A stretch of DNA of 64,000 nucleotides from Beroe forskalii (Eukaryota > Ctenophora > Nuda > Beroida > Beroidae), in the NCBI GenBank assembly GCA_011033025.1, contig WFMF01000583.1:1-64000 (forward strand), in the 5' to 3' direction. The notes below the pieces were generated by a model. The model saw only the letters and a list, made by a program, of their open reading frames with translations, ran no database searches and was not told where the DNA came from. How positions within the stretch are numbered: the stretch's first letter is position 1; each line of letters opens with the position of its first letter. Shown piece after piece: positions 34,201 to 43,329 of this stretch. The position numbers and the translations under genes are program-made.

Positions 34201-37200
34201 ACATTTCTCCACGAATAAATGACATCAAAGTAAATACAGGAAAAGCTGTTCTTCGAACTCTGCAAAGACAATATCAAAGGAGGAAAGCGAAATATTTTTC
34301 AAGGATGGTAGTGCGGAAGCAGTGAAAAGAATACGTGATACTCAAAACATAAGGGATACTGATGGCTCAGTGGACCCATTCTCTTGTCTCACAATATTGA
34401 ATAATTAATTTCAAAATTTTACTGAATTCATCAAACCGAATTTCTATTTTCTTGGTGGCTGATGAAATCGTATAAATTTGATGCCGTATAAATAATATCC
34501 GTATAAAATTTGTGCCTTATAAATATTCTGTACTAATGCCGAAAGTATGGACTAGAAAAGATGGGATCCGGTAAGCTTAGTGAGCGTCCATGATAATATT
34601 AAACCGTCTATGCCATCGCTGACATAGCATCTGTTCAACTAACGATTTAACAAACAAAGAAGCCACAGACTGAAACGTTTGATTATAAAATACTAGCTAG
34701 CCCTGAAAAGAATTGAGTACCGGTTCAGTAGGTTTGTCTGGGGCATGAACGGTACTACATGTTGTACATGTTAATCGTTACTCATTATCCTTTTTAGCTT
34801 TTCATTTTTTACAGTGCCTGTCCCCATGCCTTGCTCTCACTTCCCCTCCTTTCCCTCAGACCCTGTACCCATGTATCCCTCTCACTTCCTCTCCTTTCCC
34901 TCAGACCCTGTCCCCATGTATCCCTCTCACTTCCTCTTCTTTCCCTCAGACCCTGTCCCCATGTATCCCTCTCACTTCCTCTCCTTTCCCTCAGACCCTG
35001 TCCCCATGTATCCCTCTCACTTCCTCTCCTTTCCCTCAGACCCTGTCCCCATGTATCCCTCTCACTTCCTCTCCTTTCCCTCAGACCCTGAACCCATGTA
35101 TCCCTCTCACTTCCTCTCCTTTCCCTCAGACCCTGAACCCATGTATCCCTCTCACTTCCTCTCCTTTCCCTCAGACCCTGTCCCCATGTATCCCTCTCAC
35201 TTCCTCTCCTTTCCCTCAGACCCTGAACCCATGTATCCCTCTCACTTCCTCTCCTTCACTCAGACCCTGTCCCCATGTATCCCTCTCACTTCCTCTCCTT
35301 TCCCTCAGACCCTGTCCCCATGTATCCCTCTCACTTCCTCTCCTTTCCCTCAGACCCTGAACCCATGTATCCCTCTCACTTCCTCTCCTTTCCCTCAGAC
35401 CCTGTCCCCATGTATCCCTCTCACTTCCTCTCCCTTCCCTCAGACCCTGTCCCCATGTATCCCTCTCACTTCCTCTCCTTTCCCTCAAACCCTGAACCCA
35501 TGTCTTGCTCTCCCTGTCCCCATGTTTTTCTCGTTTTAGGTACCACCCCTTTCCCTTAGTCCCCATCTCCCTCACCATATCACATGACCCACATACATAC
35601 CGCAACTACCCCACATGAGATTCTTTGTAACATTTGACCCTCTTTCAGGTGGGACCCCCGCTAGGTGGCTTCCTGTACGCTGCAGGTGGTTTCTACCTTC
35701 CCTTCGTAGTGATGGGATCCCTGACCCTGTTCATGGCTCTGTGCATTATCGTGGGAATGCCCAACGAGCCACATGTCCAGGCGACTAGGAGCAGACACTT
35801 CAGCCTCTATGCCTACATCGAATCAGTGAGTTACATCAGAGTGCCACTACTCTGTTCTGTGTTTTGTAGATTAAAATTACATCATAGTGAGATGGGTTTT
35901 AGGTTTATATGACCGTATATGATGGGTTTAATCTTTAAATTAGGGTGGTGTCAGCTCATCATGGTGATGTTTATCTTAACTTTGTTTCATTTTCCAGACA
36001 TTTCAATTTACATCCTAATACCTTCTTTTAATCGGTACAAGAATTGAGAATGTTTCCGGTTGTAATCTGAGGTGACCCAGGAAATTGAAATAGTGCCCAT
36101 TTCACCCTTATCTTTTAAAACTGAGCAGTTTGAACACTGACTGGCAAGTCGTCTCTGACGGAAGCATGAAATAAAGAATTATAAGTGTTTTAAACCGAGC
36201 AGTTTAGCATCCTCAATTTTTATCACTTCTACATCCTAAATTCAATTATTTTCATGCTACCTATATACAGATTCTTCTATATTTGACAAGAATTTAGAAT
36301 ATCAACCATAATTTGGTTTAAATACCTTGAAATTTATTAAATGATTTTATGAGATAGGTGTAAACTATAAGTGAGTTTGCAGAGCGCTATGAACTGACAA
36401 CTGGCTGGATATTTCCATCGTGATAAACACGTTGATCATCCATGATATCTAATCCTGAATGCAGAAATCCTGAATGCAGAAATATCCGGTCTACACGATA
36501 ATGGGTGATTGAGGGAGTGGTATGGTATGATACACACAGCCGTGTTATCATTGCTCAGTAGTAACACACTAACGGCATTCTTGCGGGAGTGGTTACGTAT
36601 TTAGGTATTTCGATTATAGCTGCTCCTGGTGATAAGAATTGAGGGCATGCTTCTGAAGGTGAAGTTGGTGTGAACTGCACGTGCCGGAGCGTTCCAGTTT
36701 CAGTTTGTTTACATATTTGAACTAAAACCGCGCGCGCGGACGCCGAATCTCATACCAAACCACTCCCACAAGTATGCGTCCTTACCACTCCGGATCCAAA
36801 AGTATAATTCCTTATTAAATCCACAGTATCGAGTTTGAAGTCATTTTCACAGTTTCAATGGTGCTCATCGTCGACAATGGCGATCCTTTGTCTACAATTA
36901 TTACAGCAAACACTTCTCTGCCAGTTTATCCCATTTTATCTCCCAAACCTTTACCCCACGTTTTGATACTACGAGACCAATTTCAATCCCGACGACAACC
37001 AGGGGGAGGATATAGTGTTATTCCTTAGCTGCAACGTACACGTTTTGCTTCCGGTTCAAATGAAGCAGTTCACTTATAACCTCCCATTAAGTGTTGAAGT
37101 AGAACACGCTTTAACACGAGGTATTAGAAGCTCTGGTGCACTGGTACCCACGGTGCTGCAACACGTTTGATTATCCTGCTCTGTAACGTTTGGGTATGTG

Positions 37201-40200
37201 AAGTGTGAAGGGAAGAACCCCTGACATGTAACCCGGTTTAGAATCATTAAATCATACGATTAACGATCAGTTGACAAGAACAGTAAATGATTATAAGCTA
37301 TGCAGGGGTTGCGCAACGGCAAAGCACACGTGGTGTGCATCCGTTGGCTCTCACCTGAGTAAGTGGAGGTAAGAAGATGGCATCCTGCCATCCCAAAGCA
37401 GACATCGCGTAAAAACCAGAGTAGAGTAAGCATTGTATGAAATAGTTGACTCTGCTCAGTTCCATGTTACAATAGAGAACCACATAAGTCATATTCGTAC
37501 ATACCTATGTGATCTTTTGATGACATTTACGAGACACTGCAGTCTGAATCATAACTTTGAGCATGCGTTGGTGTCACTTCCTACCAGTTGATTATGAGAT
37601 CTACCAGAAATGATTGGCAATTTCTCCTGCCACCGCCCATCAGATGAGAGGTTGAGTCCCCTGAATTTATTGCAACCTTTGCATAACATTAACACAGTAC
37701 CAAGGAGTATCCTTCTCCCCTTTTGAGACAGGCGCCTTTAAAATATGCTGACCGAGAGAGAGAAAACACAACAAAAAGAGTGCTTACAAACTTATAAGCT
37801 TGTTGCTGGCTATACTTTAGTGACGAAATTATATCTGATGCCTCGTCCAATAAAATGTAATTTGCACTTACACTTAGGGGGGTAAAGTGTTAGAGGTTGA
37901 TTGGGTTTAATATAGGGGTAAAGTGTTACCCACCCGCTATATATCTCTGTTGATTCACCCCTCACTTCGTATCCCTTGGTAGGACGGGCTGGAGGAGTCC
38001 ATCATCACAGGGTACACTGACAGCAGCACGGACAGTACCTCGTGGTATACTGCAGCTCAAGACATCCCTGTGGTACCCGCGCTACAGGTACACATTGTAC
38101 AATGTAATTATTGTACATTCATACACTTTACAATGTACTTATTGTACAATGTACAATAAGTACATTGTAAAGTGTATGAATGTGCAATTTTATAATTACA
38201 TTGTACTTATTGTACATTCGTACACTTTGCGTTGAGGAGTGGTGGAGGGTTATAGCCTTCACGCAGAGCTTGTAGCTTTGTAGTGTCTAATAATACAGTG
38301 ATACTTAAAGCAGGAACAAGGCGAAGCGAATCCACTCGAATTGACCAAAAAACTGTTCGGGCTTGTTTTGAACTGATTTTCTCAGATTTGGGTGGGTTAG
38401 GGTTACGATTAGGTTCAGGGGTTAGGTCTAGATTTAAAGGGCGAAGCACCCCGAAACAAGACAAAATAAGCACACATTGCTTTTTGGGTTGTCGGGTTGA
38501 GTTGGCTTCATTTTGGTCGATATTGGGTGGGTACGGGGCGGATTCGGGATGCTTTGCTTGATTCTGGTTAATTTGGCTTGTTCCTGCTTTAAGTTTTAAC
38601 GCTTATAATCTCTGTGCTCGAGCCTCGAGGGATCACCATTCGTCACGTATCCTTTTAACCTTTAAAACGCTTATTGAGACTTTACCCTATTCGGGTTTTT
38701 GATGTTTAATGATCAGCTAATTACTAGCGCTGCAGAATCTGGAGGCTGTTAAATGGAGATTTATCTGTTACCTGCTGTCGTCAATCCGACGTGCTTTACG
38801 TTAATAAGTTAATAAAAATTTCTTAGAATGGCCTCAAACCCTTTAATTCGCCAATATAATAACCCCCCTGATAACAGCCCCCTTTAATTCCCCAATATAA
38901 TAATCCCCCTGATAACAGCCCCCTTTAATTCCTCCAATATAATAATCCCCCTGATAGCAGCCCCCCTCTGACATTACCTCCCTGTCAGCTTGAGGACCGA
39001 GTATCGCTCCTGGAGATACTATCGGACGTCAAGTGTCTGACCATCCTGGGCACGAGTATCATAGGGTCTGCCATCCTGGGTTTCCAGGAACCTAACCTGG
39101 GCTTGTTCCTGGAAAACAACGGCTATTCCTCCACTGCTATCGGGGGCTTCTTCCTGCTCAGAGACTTCCTGTTCGCGGTGGGGTCCATCATAGCAGGGTA
39201 CCTGGTATGTGCAGCTGCCTGGATATGTTACATTACTGTAGAACTAGATTTGCTTTAGATACCAGGAAGATATGGGGTGCATGTTAAACGAGTGCTTTAT
39301 AGAGAAGTGGGTATGTTGTTATTGTAGAACTGATACCCCCATAATATTGGCTAGGAAGATGATAAACCATTGCTTTATAAACCAGTGGGATATGAGATAG
39401 ATAGCCCATATGGGGAAGCTGATAAACCAGAGTATCTCGTAGAACACTAATCCAGTGCTGTATCAGCCCTTATTATCCGGTCCTGAAGGATCATATCCAC
39501 TTTTAGTTTGGAATCATGATGCAGAGGGCCGGTTAAAGTGGAGATAGCTTATTTTATTATTACGGTCGGAAGACATTTTTAGTGTGACAAGTATTGGGTC
39601 GTATGAAAGTATACCAATGACCCCCTGCTGACCCCCTACTGACCCCCTGCTGACCCCCTACTGAACCCCTGCTGACCCCCTGGTGAACCCCTACTGACCC
39701 CCTGATGAACTCCTACTGACCCCCTGGTGAACCCCTACTGACCACTTTCTGATCATTGTTTCAATTCTTATCATGAGTGATTTTTAACATCTAAAAGCAC
39801 TTTAAATTTCACTTTGCCTTATCACAAAGTGATAAGGCAAATTGTGACCAGTAGACCGATGCATTTTCAACACACCAAAATACCATAAGCCATAACTGAA
39901 ATGAATAACATGTCAAGCGTAATGATAAGGCAAAGTGAAATTCAAAGTGCTTTTAGATGTTAGAAATCACTCATGATAAGAATTGAAACAATGATCAGAA
40001 AGTGGTCAGTAGGGGTTCACCAGGGGGTCAGTAGGGGTTCACCAGGGGGTCAGTAGGGGGTCAGCAGGGGTTCAGTAGGGGTTCACCAGGAGGTCAGCAG
40101 GGGTTCACCAGGGGGTCAGTAGGGATTCACCAGGAGGTCAGCAGGGGTCAGTAGGGGGTCAGCAGGGGGCCAGTAGGGGTTCACCAGGGGGTCAGCAGGG

Positions 40201-41429
40201 GTTCACCAGGGGGTCAGCAGGGGTTCAGTGGAGGGTCAGCAGGGGGTCAGTAGGGGGTCATTGGTATATTTTCATATGAACAAGTATTGCAAATAATTTC
40301 CACATAGTCGAGTTGAAAGTCTTATCAAAACACTATCATGGAAGTTCTCAGTGATACGTGAAATCAACAATATAGCAATAATGTAAGATTTTAAACTTAT
40401 CCTCCCTCTCAGGTAGACTCCATAGGTCCCTACTCCGTTATGGCGAGTGGCATGTTGCTGGGAGGAGTTGGATACCTCGCCCTGGGTCCCATCCCGCCCT
40501 TCCACGTCAACCTCACTTCAATCCTCATGGGGCTCTTTATCACTGGGTTCGCTGGCAGCATCCCTTGGGTATGTCAACAATTCGTCATGTTACATTCCGT
40601 GTGGAGTTGAAACACGCTTTTGTTATCATATGTCCAACTTTGTCCTTCGACGGCATGGGCTACGGCTTTGGTTACGCCCTCCGATTTATCAGTGGGTTTT
40701 TCTAAATCAAGATCATTGAACAATTAGCTACTCCTCAGGTAAGTTCAAGATTTACAGTCTTAAAATCACATTATATGTCAATGTGATTTTAATTTGTCCG
40801 TTTTGCTCAGGTCTCCGGAATACCGAGCCAGTTAAAAGCCACTCGTCATCTTGGTAACAGGAAATCACTCAACGCTCAGATTTCTGGACTTCAAAACTCA
40901 TGCGCATACTTTGGAATTTTCGTAGGTTTGCCAATACTTTACATATTTGACGGGAAAAATTTCTTCAATTCTTGTTTTTTCAATTTTTGTGCCGCCTCAT
41001 TTGATTTCCCGGTCATTACGAAAACTGAGCTATTGCAGTTTAGATAAATACGATATTTTGTTCTTTGTACCTTCACCCTCTTGATTTCACCTCCCCCCAG
41101 GTTCCATATTGGGCGGTGTATTTCTAGAGCATTGCACCTTCAGAGAAACTTACCTCTACTTCTCAATCCTACCAGCAGCCACAGCAATCCTATTCTCAGT
41201 TGTCATGTTCTGTACAAGGTACCTACTTCCTCTTGTTTTTTCAGACACTGTCACAGAGCTTATTGGCTCCGCTCAACTCTTGTTATGAGAATGTTATCCT
41301 TGTATTCAAAATGTAACCTTTGTTATCAGGCTCTAATCCTTATCCTTATTATCAGAATGTAAACCTTGTTACCCGAAAGTAACCCCTTCATTTTTCAGAT
41401 CTCGTGGATCCCCAATTACTGTTGAGTAG
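22091..41429 (+). CDS. SLC18B1: SLC18B1-like vesicular amine/polyamine transporter (MFS), spliced gene
   Basis: Coding exons: candidate 22091-22251, then 27143-27315, 27669-27736, 27932-28048, 35649-35825, 37983-38087, 38989-39204, 40413-40568, 40811-40925, 41101-41218 and 41399-41429 (stop TAG). All borders from 27143 on are GT/AG and phases agree across every junction. The protein has MFS helices, the motif ADRYPKNLGKVNG between helices, VGPPLGGFLY (the GPxxGG motif of helix 5), a central hydrophilic linker (37983 exon) and helices VKCLTILGTS to FITGFAGSIPW and later. SLC18B1 is a proton-driven polyamine carrier of vesicles in characterised animals; substrate here is inferred from family. 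The gene hosts a sulfotransferase in the 28049-35648 intron. Very short C-tail (RSRGSPITVE). N-terminus uncertain. Confidence 0.8.
22557..23040. repeat. 11-bp minisatellite (CGCCAGTATCA / CGCCAGTAGCG), left arm
   Basis: About 40 tandem 11-bp units alternating CGCCAGTATCA, CGCCAGTAGCA and CGCGCCAGTAT. The same array occurs inverted and shorter (about 16 units) at 25780-25960. The ORF spanning it is repeat translation. Confidence 0.85.
23279..23968 (-). pseudogene. CCHC zinc-knuckle protein gene, left copy, frameshifted
   Basis: The minus strand starts with MPPRRARASPPV and C-S-H-C-G-R-R-G-H-T-S-N-I-C, a CX2CX4HX4C zinc knuckle (retroviral-Gag-type nucleic-acid binder). Then follow an acidic/Cys region, a Pro/Thr/Ala-rich linker and a C-terminal helical part ending LRDLHLAGTALKPSK. 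About 225 residues once, but the copy shifts frame between 23500 and 23760 and near 23430. A TATA box lies 72 bases upstream. The function is unknown; it is probably an accessory protein of the transposon. No protease or RT follows, so a retroviral Gag is unlikely. Confidence 0.6.
24039..24047 (-). promoter_or_regulatory. TATA box of the zinc-knuckle gene
   Basis: On the minus strand CTATATAAG lies in a GC-rich setting about 72 bases before the ATG at 23968, which leaves room for a start site about 30 bases downstream and a short leader. No other gene starts nearby. Confidence 0.55.
24222..24291. repeat. Perfect hairpin inside the composite transposon
   Basis: Arms of about 33 bases pair around TGCATCATTGATGCA: TTGGATGCAACTAAATGAGA on the left and its complement on the right. 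It lies between the zinc-knuckle promoter and the transposase end. Confidence 0.75.
24507..24866 (-). pseudogene. ISXO2-like (Merlin/IS1595-type) transposase, C-terminal fragment
   Basis: Minus-strand frame: ILLIKQHVLPGSIIITDGWK, then GYHHEDVNHSQNF, NPLTGAHTNTIE and a C-terminal helix to a stop at 24507. The TDGW Asp and the HTNTIE Glu are the second and third acidic residues of the DDE triad in ISXO2-like transposases; the usual N-(T)-K/G-TIEG-type signature is recognisable. The N-terminal half, with the first Asp and the zinc-ribbon, is missing: at 24866 the frame runs into an inverted copy of the zinc-knuckle gene. It would have cut and joined the element ends. It is inactive as written. 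Confidence 0.8.
24867..25540 (+). pseudogene. CCHC zinc-knuckle protein gene, right copy, 5'-truncated
   Basis: This is an inverted copy of 23279-23968, lacking the first six codons because it joins the transposase fragment at 24867. The CX2CX4HX4C knuckle, the SARSDDTTYKVYVAI segment and the Pro-rich linker are intact and in frame to about 25365. A 1-base change near 25367 then shifts out of the RLVDVHAFERLIAAHVNP tail. The stop would be TGA 25538-25540. The indels differ from those in the left copy, so a consensus of the two restores a full frame. Confidence 0.6.
26242..26460 (-). repeat. Dispersed repeat with a conserved small frame
   Basis: The minus strand reads [20 protein letters not shown] and continues to [11 protein letters not shown]. 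The same sequence recurs as both arms of a hairpin at 59690-59945, where the frame is largely kept. This is a repeat family; a gene is not claimed. Confidence 0.6.
27143..27315 (+). CDS. SLC18B1: SLC18B1-like exon (helices 1/2 to 3)
   Basis: Acceptor CTATTTCAG, donor TTTTCG/GTACG. It encodes SDASKFGVSETAIGIILG followed by a hydrophobic helix and FKIGIVLSGVSATVFG. It aligns in order with the family segment that follows the first helix. Starts two bases into a codon and ends one base into a codon. Confidence 0.85.
27368..27573. repeat. GC-rich MITE-like inverted repeat
   Basis: It starts GTGGTGTCTCGAAC and ends with a loose complement. The interior is rich in ATTACGCCGCGC and GCGGCGCGTG. A sister copy is at 28112-28272 and a short relative at 44038-44075. 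Confidence 0.6.
27669..27736 (+). CDS. SLC18B1: SLC18B1-like exon
   Basis: Acceptor AAATTTCAG, donor CAA/GTGAGT. Encodes FINKCSNIELFVTVSVVLRL, the start of a helix with the LR pair usual before the next motif. The phase joins both neighbours. Confidence 0.85.
27932..28048 (+). CDS. SLC18B1: SLC18B1-like exon with inter-helix motif
   Basis: Acceptor ATCCAAAG, donor ATG/GTTAGT, 39 codons. Encodes GCGCAFVDTSLYAII, then ADRYPKNLGKVNGVITLS and GLGFM, matching the helix 4 and cytoplasmic loop region of SLC18-type MFS carriers. Confidence 0.88.
28112..28272. repeat. Second GC-rich MITE-like inverted repeat
   Basis: The ends GGTGTCTTGACACTTC and GTCGAGACACCAC are inverted; the interior contains GCGTATTACGCCGCGCCTGG and GCGGCGCGTGACAGCGCG. 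It lies in the transporter intron. 28273-29290 shows only AT-rich intron. Confidence 0.6.
29292..29297 (-). terminator. Candidate poly(A) signal of the sulfotransferase gene
   Basis: AATAAA on the minus strand, about 90 bases after the sulfotransferase stop, in an AT-rich stretch. Confidence 0.5.
29383..30642 (-). CDS. Carbohydrate sulfotransferase 15-like, Golgi type II membrane enzyme
   Basis: A 419-codon frame from ATG 30642; a second ATG at 30615 is also possible. After a short cytosolic tail comes a signal-anchor KILVLLVLMLIVSIMI, then a lumenal catalytic domain. YLVGFIKCGSSDFHQKM is the 5'-phosphosulfate-binding loop (KCGTTD in CHST15) and AMVRNPTERLWSAYLFY the 3'-phosphate-binding motif; EDYKED and a C-terminal helical region follow. 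The family moves sulfate from PAPS to glycosaminoglycan or other glycans in the Golgi lumen; substrate is not predictable. It is nested antisense in the transporter intron 28049-35648. Within the frame, AAG/GTAAAT (30603) and TTTCTTTCAG (30565) could border a 39-base in-frame intron, so the true first exon may lie upstream. Nearly intronless coding suggests an old retrocopy. Confidence 0.9.
   Translation of the reverse strand: MINNIDHHNMSAKVNIPHPIKLSFFQVKILVLLVLMLIVSIMIPESSARNPRSHLRHPQVSSVGLFEGETPYRSNLEYLWQENPDIKEALPDQYLEGYKSFCWYNKTNTTELLCLPSVYLVGFIKCGSSDFHQKMSYHSDLFSGRTKERRWWSRYRLPHAWRELPPLTPGQSFSHYLHQFQPENVKKDTVLWDATVGMMWQYLYWEQFYPHLEERPYSYADVIHTITPQAKVLAMVRNPTERLWSAYLFYHGHGIGKKYPLELGYTNLSPQSFDIAVKNEMIRFRDCVEEKGLRKCCFDTKHMDRYDRAVIQLSLGIYICYIREWKDKFGDQMKVIRLEDYKEDRTRTVKSTYEFLGLPPVSTMGLKNYIKSLQIRMERSKKEKKQGDMLESTRQLLNSFYKPYNEELARLMGDDRFLY
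30643..33730. other. Intron sequence with repeated ATTTAGCCGGGGACT motif
   Basis: No exon was found. GTGAAATATTTAGCCGGGGACT occurs near 31185 and 32175 and in altered form near 32460, each followed by an ACGATCT-like phrase. AATGGGAACCCACGTG repeats three times at 32255-32310 and once near 32692. These are dispersed repeats of unknown class. Confidence 0.5.
33735..33905. repeat. Short tandem repeat, ACGACATTTCATCTC
   Basis: About nine irregular 14-20 base units of (T)CGACATTTCATCTC. The motif does not continue outside this block. Confidence 0.75.
33990..34533. mobile_element. 544-bp element with 16-bp TIRs and TA target duplication
   Basis: GTACAGAATATTTATA at 33990 and its exact complement ending at 34533 are flanked by TA on both sides, as in Tc1/mariner-type elements. 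Subterminal CGTATAAATTT repeats occur at both ends. The interior shows no transposase; a broken frame (KYFSRMVV, KRIRDTQNIRDTDG) is of unknown origin. Confidence 0.75.
34815..35535. repeat. 45-bp minisatellite, about 15 units
   Basis: Units read CCCTGTCCCCATGTATCCCT then CTCACTTCCTCTCCTTTCCCTCAGA, varying mainly at GTCCCC/GAACCC. The unit length is divisible by three, so long ORFs appear on both strands; these are not genes. It lies just upstream of the 35649 exon, and each unit contains a TTTCCCTCAG acceptor-like site. Confidence 0.9.
35649..35825 (+). CDS. SLC18B1: SLC18B1-like exon with GPPLGG motif
   Basis: Acceptor CTCTTTCAG, donor TCA/GTGAGT, 59 codons. Starts VGPPLGGFLYAAGG, the conserved helix 5 motif, then a second hydrophobic helix FVVMGSLTLFMALCIIVG ending MPNEPH. 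A 45-bp minisatellite lies just upstream in the intron. Confidence 0.9.
35826..37982. other. Transporter intron, no features
   Basis: AT-rich intron. No repeat family, exon or RNA gene was recognised. A GC-rich CGCGCGCGGACGCCG patch near 36730 is isolated. Confidence 0.4.
37983..38087 (+). CDS. SLC18B1: SLC18B1-like exon, central linker
   Basis: Acceptor CCTTGGTAG, donor CTACAG/GTACAC, 35 codons, phase 0 on both sides. Encodes an acidic Ser/Thr-rich loop (DGLEESIITGYTDSS), the expected cytosolic linker between the two six-helix halves. Confidence 0.78.
38092..38225. repeat. GTACATTGTAC palindromic hairpin
   Basis: Inverted arms TGTACAATGTAATTATTGTA / ACATTCATACACTTTACAAT and their complements pair around TTGTACAATGTACAA. 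It starts five bases after an exon donor. Confidence 0.7.
38309..38588. mobile_element. 280-bp MITE with TTAA target duplication
   Basis: AGCAGGAACAAG at 38309 and CTTGTTCCTGCT ending at 38588 are flanked by TTAA on both sides (38305-38308, 38589-38592), as in piggyBac-type insertion. The TIRs do not start with CC as usual for piggyBac, so the family is open. Confidence 0.7.
38989..39204 (+). CDS. SLC18B1: SLC18B1-like exon, second half helices 7-8
   Basis: Acceptor CCTGTCAG, donor CTG/GTATGT, 72 codons. Encodes LEDRVSLLEILSDVKCLTIL, then GFQEPNLGLFLENNG, YSSTAIGGFFLL and VGSIIAGYL. The degraded duplicate is at about 65-281. Confidence 0.9.
39600..40268. repeat. Palindromic element with CTGACCCC arrays (intact gene copy)
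   Basis: This is the same element as at 640-1346: arrays of CCCCCTACTGACCCCCTGCT and complement around a CCTTATCACAAAGTGATAAGG hairpin core. It lies in the intron between the exons at 38989 and 40413, so the duplication of the gene carried it along. Confidence 0.75.
40413..40568 (+). CDS. SLC18B1: SLC18B1-like exon, helix 9-10 region
   Basis: Acceptor CCTCTCAG, donor TGG/GTATGT, 52 codons. Encodes MASGMLLGGVGYLALGPIPP and then a helix ending FITGFAGSIPW. The copy at about 1495-1650 is disrupted by G and C run changes. Confidence 0.9.
40811..40925 (+). CDS. SLC18B1: SLC18B1-like exon
   Basis: Acceptor TTGCTCAG, donor GTAG/GTTTGC. Encodes SLNAQISGLQNSCAYFGIFV, the helix 11 region in the family. 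Ends one base into a Gly codon completed by the next exon. Confidence 0.87.
41101..41218 (+). CDS. SLC18B1: SLC18B1-like exon, last helix
   Basis: Acceptor CCCCCCAG, donor ACAAG/GTACCT. Encodes GSILGGVFLEHCTFRETYLY and the final helix AAATAILFSVVMF-like segment. Phases match both sides. Confidence 0.87.
41399..41429 (+). CDS. SLC18B1: SLC18B1-like terminal exon
   Basis: Acceptor ATTTTTCAG; encodes only RSRGSPITVE and a TAG stop, so the cytosolic tail is unusually short. The duplicate at 2474-2500 shows the same exon with a small deletion. Confidence 0.8.
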
Positions 41430-42955
41430 TGATCATGAACTTCTGGATTTCAAACATCAAAGAAGCTGTAACCCAACAAGTTTTAGAAATCGCATGGAAT
41501 GAGGTACGAGCAGAAAACGCTTCAAATTGTCTCAACCGGCTGAAGATTTCTACCTGAGCCAATATTCGTTTCTTCTTCGGAATCTGAGTTGATGAATCAT
41601 AAAACCAGAAGACATTGCTGCGATATCATGTGACTAAGAAGACTGAAAACATCCTATGACTCATGGATGTCAGAATCGTTTTTGGTGCTTAACGAACTTT
41701 CTGAAAGTGAAAATCTCAGTCTCACTGCTATTGGAAATTATCACATTCAGATATTCTAACTTGGAATCCGGGACCCCATTTCCAAATTCCAAATCTATTG
41801 TACGAGGGTTAATTGCAAATAAAATAATTATAGCTTACAAATTCATGATATCAGTTCGTGAATAATGTCTTGAAAAGGAGAGTACCATAACGCATATTAT
41901 GACGTGTGCAGATCGCCTGATAACTTGATTGACGGTGGCATTTTCGATAAAGACTCTCAATTTTGCTGTCCTTTCAAATTCAATATGATTTGTATACTTA
42001 ATTTTGTATACTTAATTCAAAGTTTGATGCACGAACACTGAATTTGGGCGTCTTTATCAATCCCTCTAAGTCCACCGATCGATTGCTGAAAAATTGATTG
42101 CCTAATATTTTAACGATCCCCTAATAAACTGCTCCATAAAACTGTTTTTGGTTATCCATAAATGTAAGTATGAGTAAATAAATCGACAATCGTCGATTTA
42201 ATCTGAATTCATTGACTTGATATCCGATGAACTGTTATGCGACCCGTAATTTGAATTATGATATTGATTTTGAAGGGTTTTTGTTTTCATTTAGTGTTGA
42301 AACAAAAGTAAAACTGAAAACAAAATGAGTAAAAGGGTTCTATTTTAAGGAATATTTCTTACCTTTTACTACTAACACCAACAGTACGTACAGTAGCACT
42401 ATATTACTATCAGTAGTAACTACTAGTAAATTGTCTGTTGTTGATTTGATTGAAGTTTTATTTCTGGGACTGGGAGTAGTTCGAACTTTTTGTCTTCTCA
42501 TGATATTGAGTGTCTGTGATGATTTGTATGAAATTTGAATTCTTATTTGAATTTTGATATTGATAAGTTACTATTAAATAGTGTCCAATGGCTCCAGATT
42601 GCCCTAACCAGGGCCCTGGTTATGCGCACAGAGTGCGCGGCGCGGAAGGCTCCAGAAAAGAGCTTCAGATTTGGTCGATTTTGGGGTTTTCTATAGAAAC
42701 ATGATGGTGTTATGTTTTTTGCCTCAACTCGTCCTTGTCAGGCGTTGCCTGACCCCCTCGCGCGCGCCTTCCTTGAGCGTTACTTGACGTAATAGGATTT
42801 TACCCTACCCTCCGCTTGTCAGGCGTTGCCTGACCCCCTCGCGCGCGCGAAGCGCGCGCGCCACGACTCGCCACGACGTCAGACAACCCTCCGCCGCGCG
42901 CCATTTTTTTCCGCGGGGACCCTCCAAATTTCCGAGTGTTGCGCGCTAGGGACGG
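41430..42955. repeat. 3' flank of the transporter, intact copy of the duplicated segment
   Basis: Non-coding; it mirrors 2501-3930. It contains an about 90-base stretch absent from the other copy near 42815-42905, with the self-complementary CGCGCGCGCGAAGCGCGCGCG. Confidence 0.75.
41818..41823 (+). terminator. Candidate poly(A) signal AATAAA of the transporter gene
   Basis: AATAAA lies about 390 bases after the stop codon in AT-rich sequence. The equivalent position in the duplicate (about 2880) also has it. No transcript evidence is available. Confidence 0.4.
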
Positions 42956-43154
42956 GTGAAATCCATCTATACTTGACGTAACGCGCGAATGACATTTTCA
43001 TGTACGCCGCGCACCCCTACGAGTGCACAGTGTTTGCTGGGGGACATATCTCCCTCAAATTTTCCGGCTAGTGTCCCATATAACTCTGGGCTCTTCATTA
43101 TCTATGATAATGACGTCAGTCAGAAAAATATAGTTAAGCGCACCGAGCGCTTTA

Positions 43155-43255
43155 AGGACTATTGTTAGGGTCACGATTATGTTCAGGATTTGTTAGGGTT
43201 AGGTTTAGGATTAAGGTTAGGGTTTTGGTTAGGGTCATGGTTAAGTTTAGGATAC
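43155..43255. repeat. Degenerate telomere-like TTAGGG run
   Basis: GTTAGGGTTAGG, GGTTAGGGTTTTGG and TTAGGGTCATGGTTAAG appear within 100 bases among variants. It is an interstitial telomere-type repeat, or chance enrichment in a repeat. Confidence 0.5.
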
Positions 43256-43329
43256 AGAAAAATTGACCTTTAGGTCTGTGACGTCAATCAGCCAGAGTTA
43301 TATGAGACACATACCAATTTTCCGGGCCC

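Noticed and set aside
34814-35605. 241- and 129-codon ORFs with perfect 15-residue repeats
   Set aside because: They translate a 45-bp minisatellite on both strands; no start context, domain or splice link.
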